64,000 nucleotides of DNA from Triatoma infestans (lineage: Eukaryota; Arthropoda; Insecta; Hemiptera; Reduviidae): the NCBI GenBank assembly GCA_011037195.1, contig JAAEAF010001087.1, forward strand, positions 62,001 to 126,000, read 5' to 3'. The notes beneath the pieces are model-generated. The model saw nothing but the letters and a program-made list of their open reading frames with translations. It was not told the origin of the DNA and made no database searches. Below are positions 1 to 10,486 of this stretch, one piece after another. Position 1 is the first letter of the stretch, and the number at the start of each line of letters is the position of its first letter. Both the position numbers and the translations under genes were made by a program.

Positions 1-594
1 AATCAAACATCCACAGGGCCAATATGGCTCGAAAGATTTTCTTTCCTCCTGACAAGTCATTCTAAAAACCTGCTGGCCTGATTTATTGCTAGCTAATTCT
101 TGTGTCTGATCTTGCGTCTTTTAAATTTATTTTTCTTGGATGAAGAATGCTGCTCTCCCCTGTTATCTAAGCCTGTTGAGTTTGTTTTATAAGTAGGTTC
201 CATACAGTTCCCACGATTTGGGATGTTCTATAGGTCACCCTCCGGCATGTTCTTGTGAGAGATTGGGAGAAGGCGGCTGTTCCCGAAGGCAAACCAAACC
301 AACTCCCGCTCATCTAAAATATCACTAGGACTTACTATCGTCCCTCCTAACCTCGTCCACCACGAAACTTTTCCTCAGCTCGTGAGTGCAGAGCAAGCTC
401 TGCCGGGTTGACTCACAACCCCGTGGTACCATTATGTAGAGAGAACAAGTCTCCTACTTAAAGGCCTAGAATGGTCACTGGCCCGGCCTTGGATAGGCAA
501 GCCTGTCCATAGAGCCTACGGTTTTGCAAAATCCTCCTGACAAGGCCCGGACTTACCTTGCCATTCAGAAGTATGAAGCGGGTATTCCGTACCC
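1..594. other. unassigned sequence, edge of window
   Basis: I see no intact gene, tRNA or clear repeat boundary here. It is less AT-rich than most of the window and leads into the LINE relic that begins near 595, so it may be a more degraded 5' part of that element; I cannot show this. Confidence 0.3.
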
Positions 595-1622
595 ATCGTT
601 TGATCATCCTCCGGCAGTGGGCCCTTACCGGAAAGTGGCCTGCTTACTCACTGACATCGGCCTGGTACTCAGAGGGACCATACATGGGTCGATATCGGGC
701 TGCCGTCTATTTTGAGAAGGGAGATCATTTGGTAGCGCCTCCTGGTGAGTGGGCCACCGTTTTCCAGGCTGAGGTTTATGCAATTCTTTGCTGTATTTTG
801 GATGAGAGGGTGCGTAACACTAATTTAAAAGGTGTTTGTATCTGTGAAGACACATGATAGGCTGCGTTGAAGGCGCTTAATTCATGTGTCTTCACTTCCA
901 GATTGGTGTTGGAATGTTCTAAAAGACTGGAAGATCTTTCTTCATTAAAGGATGTGCTTCTGGTCTGGATTCCAGGTCATATGGGAATCTTTGGGAATGA
1001 GGAGGTGGATAGGTTTTGCCAAATTAGGTGCCTCTCTCCCTTTCATTGGTCCAGAGCCTGCTGTTGGTGTGTCTTCTGGCACATGTTTGTCGGGCTTTCA
1101 GACGTGGATGACCTCACAGCACTCATCCTTATGGATGAGTGCAGTGGGTTGTCGGCAGTCTAAAATGCTCATTGGGGGCCCGGACGGAGCTTTGAGTAGT
1201 GGGGTCCGATGTCTTTCACGGACCTCCCTCAGGTATCTGGTTGGATTCCTCACTGGGCATTGTGGTTTAAGGAGACATCTCTATATAATGGGACTTGTGC
1301 CTGACCCTTTTTGTAGAGTTTGTGAAACTGAGGAGGAAACACCCATGCATTTGATGACGAATTGTTTGGGTTGTGAGGCGATTAGGTTTAGGACCTTAGG
1401 CCGGAATAGGATGTCGGTAGAGGATCTTAAGCTGTGTCCTTTTAAGGTTTTGGTCCGATTTGTTCGGTCTGTTGTGAAACTTAGATGGTTAAAACCTGGG
1501 CCTGGATTTTCATTCTAGTCCCAGTGGTAGGTATTCTTTAGGGGCAGCTATATGGGCCCGAGGGGGCTTTGGATAGCGTAGGGTTTACTTCCCTCCCCTT
1601 TTGGGAATAATAATAATAATGG
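595..1622 (+). mobile_element. Degraded I-like LINE copy 1: RNase H domain to 3' tail
   Basis: This is the 3' part of a non-LTR retrotransposon. Frame pieces read as an RNase H domain: FQAEVYAI carries the glutamate (about 765-790), a broken CICED motif follows near 840, and WIPGHMGIFGNEEVDR (about 965-1010) is the C-terminal histidine/aspartate block. Next comes a Cys-His motif, CRVCETEEETPMHLMTNC, at 1315-1368. The frame is broken near 855 and 1015. The 3' end is a short AAT run at 1608-1620, as in I-group elements. A second copy on the other strand (60693-61412) shares most of the protein and the same 3' UTR. Family assignment rests on the RNase H plus Cys-His tail and the trinucleotide end. 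Confidence 0.75.
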
Positions 1623-1781
1623 GTCGATATCTCCGCCCAAAAACCTCCTGGCTCGGGAACCGAGACTTGGGGGTGTCAGCATGTGCGTGTGTGTGGTATT
1701 GAGCTCGGGTTCCGTGGGGTGGTAATCCCATACGGCTGAAACCAGCCTTCCCCTGCAGAGGCGTAGCAGGGGAGAAGCAGC

Positions 1782-1790
1782 CATTAAATG
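1782..1790. repeat. Target site duplication (left) of MITE
   Basis: CATTAAATG, repeated exactly at 2168-2176 on the far side of the inverted-repeat element. Confidence 0.65.
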
Positions 1791-2167
1791 AATCAAAGTT
1801 AGTTATTACCCACCTAGGCCAGACTGGGAAGGGAGACTTCGGTTCTTATAAATAGAGCGACAGCGGAATAGTTTAAAACAGTTTTACGACAGTTTACAAC
1901 AGTACAACCAGTCAGCAACTATCTACTAATTTCTTATTACTCCGCCAGTCTGTCTCTTTATTTTTCTCTCGCTATCTAACTTCAATTTTACTGTAAAGTC
2001 TGGCAATTTATGTAAAGATACAGTGTTCAGTATATTATCTAGTTTATTTCTCTAAAATCCGTTCTCTCTAACTCTCTCATCTATTATGTTTATGAATCGG
2101 ATAAAAATGGCAGTTATATACTCCCCTTCCTAGTCTGGCCTAGGTTGGGAGTAACTGACTTTTGATT
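1791..2167. mobile_element. MITE with ~55-bp inverted repeats and 9-bp target duplication
   Basis: A 377-bp non-coding element. Its left end (1791 to about 1836) and right end (about 2123-2167) are imperfect inverted repeats; both contain CCTAGGCCAGACT or its complement and end in AATCAAA. The element is flanked by perfect 9-bp direct repeats CATTAAATG at 1782-1790 and 2168-2176. A 9-bp duplication is typical of Mutator-like transposons, so a MULE-derived MITE is the best guess. A TATAAATA box lies at about 1850, and the interior has a CT-rich block whose relative is at 14640-14830. No transposase is present. Confidence 0.7.
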
Positions 2168-2176
2168 CATTAAATG

Positions 2177-2640
2177 TTTGCTTCTCCGCTCTTTAGTCAG
2201 GATTGAGGTTAAAACCGAATTTTTATGGATAATCTAGGAGGAGTCAGAAGAAAGGGATGACAACCATGTTTGAGTTGGCTTGATGATATAGTAAGAGAAT
2301 ATGGCAGCAGTTATGAATAAGATGTTGGAAAAGGTCGGCTATAGTGTCAACGGTAGTGGAGTAGATGGTTCTTGAAGGGCCGTACTGCCTGCAAGAATAT
2401 AAAAGATTTTTAAAATGGTAGAGTGGGTAATCCGTAAGTTAGATTCTACTTTCAATTTTAGTTGAAAGTTTATGTGTGAAAAATTAGTAGAGGGCGTTGT
2501 CAATTATAATCATAGGTGTAATGATCACGAAAAGCTTGTGTCTAAAATCCAACAACTATGATACCTACCATCTTCATTTGTGTGTAACGTATATTTATAT
2601 CCCGTATTTTATCCGCCGTAGCATGCATGTTGGTTTTGTT
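2177..2640. other. Non-coding; possible LINE C-terminal trace
   Basis: No gene. Around 2240-2300 the + strand gives SWLDDIVREYGSSYE between stops, which resembles the C-terminal tail of RTE-like LINE proteins, but it is too broken to assign. Confidence 0.25.
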
Positions 2641-2680
2641 CCTGACCGGTTTCGGATATTCATCCATCGTCAGAGCAAAT
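2641..2680 (-). ncRNA. Hammerhead-ribozyme-like motif near the Penelope element
   Basis: Read on the - strand the order is CTGACGA, a small hairpin GGAT-GAAT-ATCC, GAAA, then CCGGTC. This matches the type I hammerhead core: CUGANGA, stem II, GAAA, a very short stem III, cleavage after GUC. Penelope-like elements are known to carry such minimal ribozymes in their terminal repeats, and this one lies about 1 kb past the end of a Penelope nuclease domain on the same strand. Stem I is weak (2-4 pairs), so activity is uncertain. Confidence 0.55.
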
Positions 2681-3473
2681 TCATCAAGTTCGTGAAGAGA
2701 GTTCACTTCAACAAAATGTTTCTATAAACTCACACTTGTTGGTTGTATAAATGTGGGAAGGTTATAAGGTTATGTTACTACATGTGTGTGTTTCATGACA
2801 AAGTGAATCATTATAAATTGTGATTAAGCATTAGAAAATGGTGTGCAATAAACAGAATGTTTTGAAGAATACTTTATAACTAAATTTGAGGCGGTTGCTA
2901 AGCATGCTCAGTGTTTTATCAAGTCATTTTCATTTGGGGGGGAGGGGATAAGTTATTTAAGGAGTAAACTGTACTAATAAGATTAGATAAATTTTAAGGA
3001 AAGGCAATTAATGGATGAATTTTAAAGAAAGGCAATGCAAAGTTTATGGACAGTGAAAAGTTTGTACAAGTAAGAAATAAATGTGAAAAAGAAGCAGGGT
3101 TAATATAAGAGAACATGTAAGTAGATTGATATGTAAGAAGGTGGTAACAAACAGCAAATTGAAAATGATTTTAAATTAGTAATAAAGGAAATCAAATGTG
3201 TGCGTTATTATTTATCATGCTTATTTTAAATGATATTAATTTATATTTAAATTACATTAAGAATATGTTGAGAGAGATGTGGTGGCATTTGTAAAGGTAT
3301 TTTTATAATAGGGCACGGTAGGAGATTTTAAATATATCATGCACATATTTTGTACTTTAATCGGGGAAAGAAGAAGAAAATTTAGTTCCACAGGTTAGAA
3401 TTTAACAAAAGTGCAGCATGTACATGCAATTTTTTTTTTTTTTGTGAGCATATATATTGGAGCATACATATAC

Positions 3474-3514
<41 letters not shown>

Positions 3515-3639
3515 TATGCATAGATGTCTTTTATACTAGTTGGGTGGTATGTTTGTAATACGTTAGGTGTAAGGAATGACCTTAAAGAGTGTGTCTGAGT
3601 TATAGTTTATTTGGTCATTCATTATGTTTTTGTAGATAG
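2681..3639. other. AT-rich non-coding, 3' flank of Penelope relic
   Basis: No gene visible. It lies between the hammerhead-like motif and the Penelope coding end, so it may be the element's 3' untranslated part. It contains a poly-T run at 3430-3443 and the TG microsatellite listed separately. Confidence 0.4.
3480..3510. repeat. (TG)n microsatellite
   Basis: About 15 perfect TG units. Confidence 0.95.
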
Positions 3640-5007
3640 TCTTGTGTTTGTATATTTATATTTTTTCTAAAATGTCCATTCGTCTTCCTTTTGTGCCTTG
3701 GTGTAATAGGACCACTGTTTTTTCTATACTTTGTGGTACGTGGTTGTTCTTTAAAAGGGGGTTAGCATAAAGTGGAGTCGGTTTTGTTGTATTTATAAGA
3801 GCGTAGATGCTCTTTAAACCTGTCTTTGAGGCGTCTTCCGGTCTGGCCTACGTACCTGCAATTGCATTCGGGGCAAGAGAGTTTGTATATACCACTTTTG
3901 TCATACAGACTGGTTGTTTCTGTATGTGTGCATATTTTGTTTATAAGTTTATTGTTTGTCCTGAATGCTGTTCTAAATCCTAGTTTTTTGAAAAAGTTTG
4001 TCAGTTTGTAAACCTCGTTTCCTGTGTATGTGAAAGTGGCGAATGTGTTGGGTGTTGGGGGGGTTGTTCGTCTTGGTTGCGGGTTAGTCTGTTTTTTCTT
4101 AACAATTTCTTGACAACGCTAGCAGGATATCCGTTTTTTGTGGCTGTGGTGTATATGGTGTTGAGTTCTTGTTTGTAATTGGTCGCTGAGAGTGGTATAG
4201 TTTCTAGCCTGTTAGTTAGGTGTCTGAGGGCTGCTAGTTTCTGTTTATTGGGATGATGGGAACTGGAAGGTATTATGGTGTCGGTAGAAGTGGGTTTTCT
4301 GTAAATCCCGTAGTCTATTTTGTCATTATTTCTGGTAAGTTTTATGTCTAAAAAGTTGAGAGTACCATCGTTCTCGTAATCATGTGAATTTTATATTGGG
4401 GAGGAGGTTGTTTAAATAGTTTAAGAGTGTATCTATGTCAATGTCATGTTCGAGTATAAGTACTGAGTCATCAACGTAACGTGCATAAAATGTTATGTTG
4501 AAATGTTCTTTTAAGTATGGGACGTAAGTGTCTTCTAAATGTTGCATGAAAATTTCGGACAGAATAGCAGATGTCGGGTGTCCCATTCCTAATCCGTCTG
4601 TAGCTAGGTAGAAATTGTTATTGAATCTAAAGTAGTTTTGTCTAATTGTAGTTTCGGTTATGGTTGTTAGTTGATCTATGTATTGTTGTGGGTTCTGTTC
4701 TTTTAATTTCTGTTTTATAATGTTTAAGGTGTCATTGATAGGAATGGATGTGTATAAGTTAGATATATCAAGGGAAATCAGTCGTGATGAGGGTGTTATT
4801 ATTGTCTTCCATTAAGTGACTTAGGTGCTGTGTATTCTTTATGGTAAAAGTGTCATGTAGTTTGATTTTGTTCTTAATTACTGTTGCAAGTAGACGAGAG
4901 AGTTTGTAGGCGGGTGCTGTGGTGTAGTTGATGACGGATCTAATAGGGATGTTGGGTTTATGAACTTTGGGAAGTGCGTTTAGTTTTGGTGCTGTGGAGT
5001 TCATTGA
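3640..5007 (-). pseudogene. Penelope-like element, RT and GIY-YIG nuclease (3' part)
   Basis: The - strand encodes a Penelope-type reverse transcriptase followed by its GIY-YIG endonuclease. Visible blocks in order: NALPKVHKPNIPIRSVIN at about 4925-4980, GHPTSAILSEIFMQ near 4545-4585, the catalytic YARYVDDSVLIL near 4450-4495, LNFLDIKLTRN near 4330-4360, then the nuclease: SGIYKLSCPECNC and RYVGQTGRRLKDRFKEH at about 3795-3890. Linker and tail hold stops and frame changes, for example near 3780 and 4015. The upstream coding end is cut at 5007 by the errantivirus and resumes at 12248. Penelope elements replicate by target-primed reverse transcription; this copy is dead. Confidence 0.85.
5004..5007. 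repeat. Target site duplication TTGA (left) of errantivirus
   Basis: TTGA directly precedes the 5' LTR and recurs at 12248-12251 directly after the 3' LTR. Four-base duplications are standard for Ty3/gypsy integrases. Confidence 0.85.
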
Positions 5008-5250
5008 AGTTATAACACTACCTCTAGGAAAATTACCACTGCTACGTCAGCAGGAGCTGACAACATATAAATACTCCCACCGGCCAGCAGACAGGCAGTT
5101 CCAAGCTCACCACCGTACCGAACAGTTCTCAGTGTCTATAGTATTACACAGTAGTAACCAGTGCCTTAGCTTATTGTAATTATTCCTATATTGTATGTTT
5201 AAATAAAATCTCTTTTTAAAAAGAAACTTCCGGGTTCATAAACCATAACT
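5008..5250 (+). repeat. 5' LTR of errantivirus
   Basis: 243 bp, starting AGTTATAACAC and ending CCATAACT. A TATAAATA box is at 5065-5072 and an AATAAA at 5202-5207. The first ~104 bp differ from the 3' LTR by one base, but the second half is clearly diverged and differs in length. Confidence 0.92.
5065..5072 (+). promoter_or_regulatory. LTR TATA box
   Basis: TATAAATA inside the 5' LTR, conserved at 12073-12080 in the 3' LTR; likely core promoter of the element. Confidence 0.6.
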
Positions 5251-5268
5251 GGCGCCCGCGAACAGGGA
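5250..5268 (+). promoter_or_regulatory. Primer binding site
   Basis: TGGCGCCCGCGAACAGGGA starts at the LTR edge, where the tRNA primer anneals for minus-strand synthesis. It resembles a lysine-tRNA type site with two extra bases in the middle; the exact tRNA was not checked. Confidence 0.7.
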
Positions 5269-5511
5269 CTGCGAAAGCTTATAAGTCTAGTGCGACCACT
5301 TGTCTCACGTGCGACCATTTGTCTCAAAGAAGACTTGAAGCTCCCACATCAGTGGCTTATTCGCAGCACTCCACCTACAAGAACCAGGAACATCCTCAGA
5401 CGATAAAAGAAAAGCAAGCTGGCGAGTCAACAACAACGTTTAAAAACTGTAAGTAGCTCATCTGTCCTTAAACCCTCTAAATTAGTCATTCCTAAAGAGA
5501 CCATCCCTGAA

Positions 5512-6688
5512 ATGGCCCAAATAAATTACAAAATCTCCAAAGAAGACTATGACCACATCCCTTACTTTGACGGAAACCCTTCTGAGTTAGCGTTCTTTTG
5601 CGAAATTGTTGAGAGTGCATTCGCCACAGTCTGCGCAGAAAATATAGCTGAACGAGATTATAACCATAATATTCTTTTCATAAAAGTTAAAAGTAGATTG
5701 CTAGGGCCCGCTAGAAACGTACTTCTTTCACATAACGTAGACCATCTATTAAATTTATTAAAATACTTGAAAGAGAGTTTCGCTGACTCGAGATCTTACG
5801 AGATCCTTAAAGATGAAATTCTACAAACTGAAATGCATGCTAGAGATTCTCCCATTGACTTCGTCAATAGGATACAGGAGTTGCGCAATTTAGTTTAATT
5901 ATATTAGACTCAAACTAGACGGACTCACAGCAGACGCCCTGAAACAACTGATAACACGGGTCGACAAGGAAATAATCTTCCACATATATAAATGCCTGCC
6001 CCCCGACATTAAGCAACCACATTATGATCTTTGATCCTAGCACTCTAGACGAGGTACGAAACATTATCTACAACAAATGTTCGTTCATTGTAGCTAACCT
6101 AAACTCCTCTCACAGTCCTAAAAGACCCAACCAACCATTTCGGAAACCGAACCAGTACAACCAATACCAACAGCCTTACAGACCGAATACCCAATACTCT
6201 TACAGACCGAATCCACAACACTTCGCACCACGCGTCCCCATGGCTCAAGCCCCTAACTACCAGTACCAACCAATTGAATATAATCCCAGGCCTATAGAAC
6301 AGACACCTCAAACTTCTCTTTACCGACAAAGACCGCAACCACAACTGCAACAACCTCAACGATCAAATTTTGGACAATCCAACCATCCTAATAATCCAAA
6401 CAATCCGGATCACCCCTTTAATCGACCCAGACTACCTCCTGGCTACTTCTCCAAAACACGGTGTCTATGCGTACTGCAGGCAGACCCAGGTTTAAAGATT
6501 ACATTTCTCCTCACGAACTGACGCATTGCCAAAATGACGAGCAACCTGAAAAGTACTCTGAACCAGACAAGGCTTACGAAAACAGACTTTCCCGCTTAGA
6601 GAACTCACTAGACAAAATAACTGAAAAATTCGATCATTTTTTAGACGTTGGCCACGGGAGCCAAGAAGGCCCCCCGAATTCAACCTAA
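5512..6688 (+). pseudogene. Errantivirus gag, frameshifted
   Basis: Capsid/nucleocapsid polyprotein. The ATG at 5512 opens 128 codons with a gag-like helical start (YFDGNPSELAFF). The frame is then lost near 5897, recovered in another frame to about 6026, and again shifted there. The next piece (6024 to about 6460) is very rich in Pro, Gln, Asn and Tyr, as in nucleic-acid-binding gag tails. A last piece, to the stop at 6686-6688, ends in a predicted coiled region (NRLSRLENSLDKI). I see no zinc knuckle. Breaks in at least three places mean no full gag is made. Confidence 0.75.
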
Positions 6689-7962
6689 ACCTAGTAGACA
6701 AGTCTCACCCACACTTTGAGGACAGATACGGACTGAAATGGCTCATCGACACCGGATCAGCAGAAAACTACATAAATCCCAACGTTGTCCCAACCGACAT
6801 AACACTATCCAACGACCCATTCATAATAACTACACCCGCTGGAAAGAAGAATGGAGAACAATCTTGCACCCTCAACATACAAGACACATTTCACGTAAAC
6901 TTAGAAACTAAATTCCATGTATTCCCCTTTTCGGACAAATACGACATACTCTTAGGACACAAAACTATGCAGGCACTAGGAATGAGTATAGACTTAAATA
7001 AGAATATCCTTTCTTACCCTCAGGGTATAATCCCCTTAAAATTTACACTTGATATCCCTGAAAATAACTTAAACGTAATAAAATTAGAACAGGGAGTTAA
7101 TTTTATAGAACTTCCGGTAAAAAATAAAGAATTAAAAAACGGATTAATTAATGAGAATATAGAAATAAACGATAAGGTCACAATAAAAGAAGGCCTTTAT
7201 AGCATTAGGAATAATAAAATCTTGTGCGAAGTTGAATCCAAGGAAGTCATGGCCATTTGCCCCGAACCTATGGATATCGACGAACCGCAGGAAATTAGCA
7301 TAAATATACCAGACGTAGTAGTGACCAATTGTCCCGAAATGTCTGACGATACTAGATTAAGAGAAATAAAAAAGGAAATCCTTAGGTTAATCAGAACGGA
7401 GCACATGAACTCAGACGAGAAAAATAAGATAATAGAATTAGTAAGAAACTACCCCCAAATAATTAAAAGAGAGCACGACAGACTAAGCTGTACCGATTTA
7501 CTGAAACATAAAATTCGAACCACTGACGAAAACCCAGTTTACGCTCGAAACTATAGATACCCGGAAATCTATCGAAAAGACGTACAAACGGAAATTGACA
7601 AACTACTGGAAAACAAAGTAATACAACATTCTAACTCCCCCTATAACAGCCCAATTTGGGTAGTACCAAAAAAACCAGACGCCTCAGGTAAAAAGAAAAT
7701 ACGAATGGTTATAGACTACCGCAAACTTAATAACAAGACAGTCGAAGACAAATTCCCCCTTCCTAACATTGAAGACTTATTCGGTAAAATAGGACGCGCG
7801 ACTTACTTCTCCGCTATCGACTTAGCGTCAGGGTTCCATCAAATCGAGATGGACCCCGAATCAGTCCCCAAGACAGCATTCTCCACTGAAAACGGACACT
7901 ACGAATTCCTACGCATGCCCTTCGGTCTTAAGAACGCCCCCCCACTTTCCAAAGGGCGATGA
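6625..7962 (+). pseudogene. Errantivirus pol part 1: protease and RT fingers/palm
   Basis: An open stretch in the -1 frame relative to the end of gag, with which it overlaps by about 60 bases, as expected for -1 frameshift translation. The aspartic protease active site [11 protein letters not shown] lies at about 6742-6775 and a family ILLGH block near 6950. The RT domain begins near 7600 with [15 protein letters not shown], followed by MVIDYRKLN and [16 protein letters not shown] (first catalytic Asp). The frame ends at a TGA at 7960-7962 after a shift just past MPFGLKNAP. Confidence 0.85.
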
Positions 7963-8177
7963 ATTCCATCTTTTCTAGGATCCCTAACGTACTAGTATAC
8001 ATGGACGACATTATCATTTTTTCGGACAGCTTGGAAGAGCACATAAAACACCTCAAGACGGTCTTTGACAAACTTAGGCAGCATAATCTAAAAATTCAGC
8101 TTGACAAGACGGAATTCTTCAAATGCGAACTTCTCTTTTTAGGACACATCATCTCCGGACAAAGGCATACAACCTAA
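7959..8177 (+). pseudogene. Errantivirus pol part 2: RT YMDD segment
   Basis: Continues the RT in a new frame. The catalytic box VLVYMDDIIIFS lies at about 7990-8025, then LKIQLDKTEFFKCELLFLGH, the conserved end of the palm. Another shift near 8160 closes the frame at 8177. Confidence 0.85.
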
Positions 8178-8466
8178 CCCGGCAAAACTAGACGCTATTG
8201 CTAAATTTCCACTTCCCAAGACACAGAAACAAATCAAACAATTCCTTGGTCTTACTGGCTACTACCGGAAAATGATTAAGAACTATGCCAAAATAGCCAG
8301 ACCTTTGACACACTCACTACGAAAGGACAGAGACATAGTAATTGACGACAATTACAGACAAGCCTTCGACACTTTAAAATCCCTTCTGCAAAACAGTCCC
8401 ATCCTACTACTGCCCAACTTCGAGAAACCGTTCATCCTCACCACGGACGCCTCCATTACGCAATAG
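8163..8466 (+). pseudogene. Errantivirus pol part 3: RT thumb/connection
   Basis: Holds QIKQFLGLTGYYRKMIKNYAK, the standard Ty3/gypsy RT thumb block, then PFILTTDAS, the start of the RNase H domain (Asp). The frame stops at 8464-8466. Confidence 0.82.
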
Positions 8467-9509
8467 GAGCCGTCCTATCCCAGAACATCGACGGAAAAGA
8501 CCTTCCTATATCCTTTGCCTCCCGCACCTTAAACAAACAGGAGGAGAATTACTCCACTATAGAAAAGGAACTACTGGCCATAGTTTGGGCCTGCAAACAC
8601 TTTAGACCATACATTTACGGACGCAAATTTACAATACAGACAGACCACAGACCATTACAATGGTTACACAATTTAAAAGAGCCCAATGCCAAACTAATCA
8701 GATGGAAATTACAATTAGCTGACTTTGACTTTGACGTCAAGTACGTACAGGGAAAGACTAACGTAGTAGCAGACGCACTATCACGAAATCCGCCAGAAGA
8801 AAAAGACCTAAATGCCCTAGAGACCTCGTCCCCAAGTCCAAATCCAGACGAAGTCCTGGACGAATTCCTCTCGGCCCCTTCACCTGAGAATAGTGACGAC
8901 ATCCTAGAAGACTTAGCCAGAGCCCTAAACATTACCGCCGAAGACGACAATGAAAACATTACCGCCGAAGACGACAATGAAAACATTACCGCCGAAGACG
9001 ACAATGAAAGCCTACAAACGCAACACTCCCAAGAATCCTCTAACAGCCAAATTAAAATAATTGACGACAAAACACGCTGCATTAACGTGGAAAAATTCCA
9101 AATTGTTCTAACCCGAGGCAACCCCGAGACGAAAATTCCAATCGACAGACCGTTTAACAAAACACGGTACAACTGGTACACCAGGTACCCATACTCTAAC
9201 GACATAGACGAATACTGCCTAGAGTACTTACAACCGAACCATACGTACGGCGTCCTGTGCTCACCTCCTATAGAAAACTCCATTGACGAACAGATATATG
9301 ACCAAATCTTTGTTCACCTGTCCAACATAATAAAAGACAAATTTCCAACAGTCAAACTTAAACGCTACTACACCAAAAGACTAGACATAACAGACTCCTC
9401 TGAACAAGAAGAAACTATTCAAAACTATCACGTTGGCAAAACCGCACACCGTGGTATACATGAAGTGTACAGAACCCTAACAAACGTTACTACTGGCCAA
9501 AAATGCTAG
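8457..9509 (+). pseudogene. Errantivirus pol part 4: RNase H, spacer, integrase zinc half
   Basis: RNase H motifs follow in order: [20 protein letters not shown] (Glu), [13 protein letters not shown] (Asp), VADALSR. An acidic spacer comes next, including a threefold 27-bp repeat at 8928-9008. The N-terminal part of integrase follows, with the HH pair of the HHCC zinc site in [14 protein letters not shown] near 9430-9470. A shift near 9490 closes the frame at 9509. Confidence 0.82.
8928..9008 (+). repeat. Three in-frame copies of a 27-bp unit in pol spacer
   Basis: Units at 8928-8954, 8955-8981 and 8982-9008 are near identical and encode the nonapeptide NITAEDDNE three times, between RNase H and integrase. 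Confidence 0.95.
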
Positions 9510-10486
9510 AACATACAACAAAAGTAATTAACAACTGTTCCCTTTGTAAGGAAGTAAAATACGAGCGTAGACCGATACGACAAATTTATGAAATTACCCC
9601 TACTCCCTCCAAACCTTTCGAGAGACTACAAGGAGACATACTACACTTCAACGGGAAGCAAATCTTTACACTCATCGACTGTTTCTCCAAAAAACTATAC
9701 GGTTATCTAATTAGAACCTCCTCGGCCCACGAAATCGTCACTTCCTTAGAACACTATCTAAGTCTATTCCCTTGCCCTAAGACAATTCAATTTGACAACG
9801 GAACAGAATTTAAAAACGGACTAGTTGAAAACTTTCTAAAATACAATAACATAGACACCCACTTTACTACCCCAAACCATTCAGACTCCAACGGACTAAT
9901 AAACCGAGCCCATTCAACACTAATTGAAATCATGAATATAATCAAACACGGAAAAGACTACACACTCAATAAAATTCTAAGACTAGGACTAATAGCCTAC
10001 AATAACGCCCTAGTTTCTAACCTAAAAATGACACCAAACGACATCACCTTCGGAATACAAACTACCACTTACGCGCAAGACCTGATTTTAGAACAGAAAG
10101 TTAAAGAATACCATGAAGACAGGGAATTGGTAGCCCGCGCTATTAAAGAAATTATCGAAAAAGAAAAAGAAACACGGACTAATAGACTAAACCAGACCAG
10201 AGAAAATATAGAAATTCCGGAAGGCGAAATTTACATACGTGACAAACAATATGGCAAAGCCAAGCCAAAATTTAAAAGATGAAACTATTCTCAAAAAACT
10301 AAATTAGTAATCACCCAAAGGAAATCTTTTAAAGTGCATCCTAATCTATTAAAAAGACCAAGAAAATTCACACAGCAACTTATCTCTGTTACAGACGCAG
10401 GGGCAAACAATGACTCACATATCACAATCGCTGACAATGGGGAACCTAGCAATTCTGCACATATTGCAACTGATAGCAATGAGTAA
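9503..10486 (+). pseudogene. Errantivirus pol part 5: integrase core and C-terminus
   Basis: Begins with the CC half of the HHCC zinc site (NNCSLCKEVKYERRP). The core follows: LQGDILHF (first Asp) and IQFDNGTEF (second Asp). At the place of the third acidic residue the sequence reads NGLINRAHST; the usual glutamate is replaced by asparagine, so strand transfer should fail. The frame has a TGA at 10280-10282 and stays open beyond it to 10484-10486, where it overlaps the start of env. Confidence 0.82.

Noticed and set aside
8615..9283. Long open frame on the - strand (222 codons)
   Set aside because: It is antisense to the errantivirus RNase H and spacer, and its repeats are the mirror of the 27-bp units; no family features.
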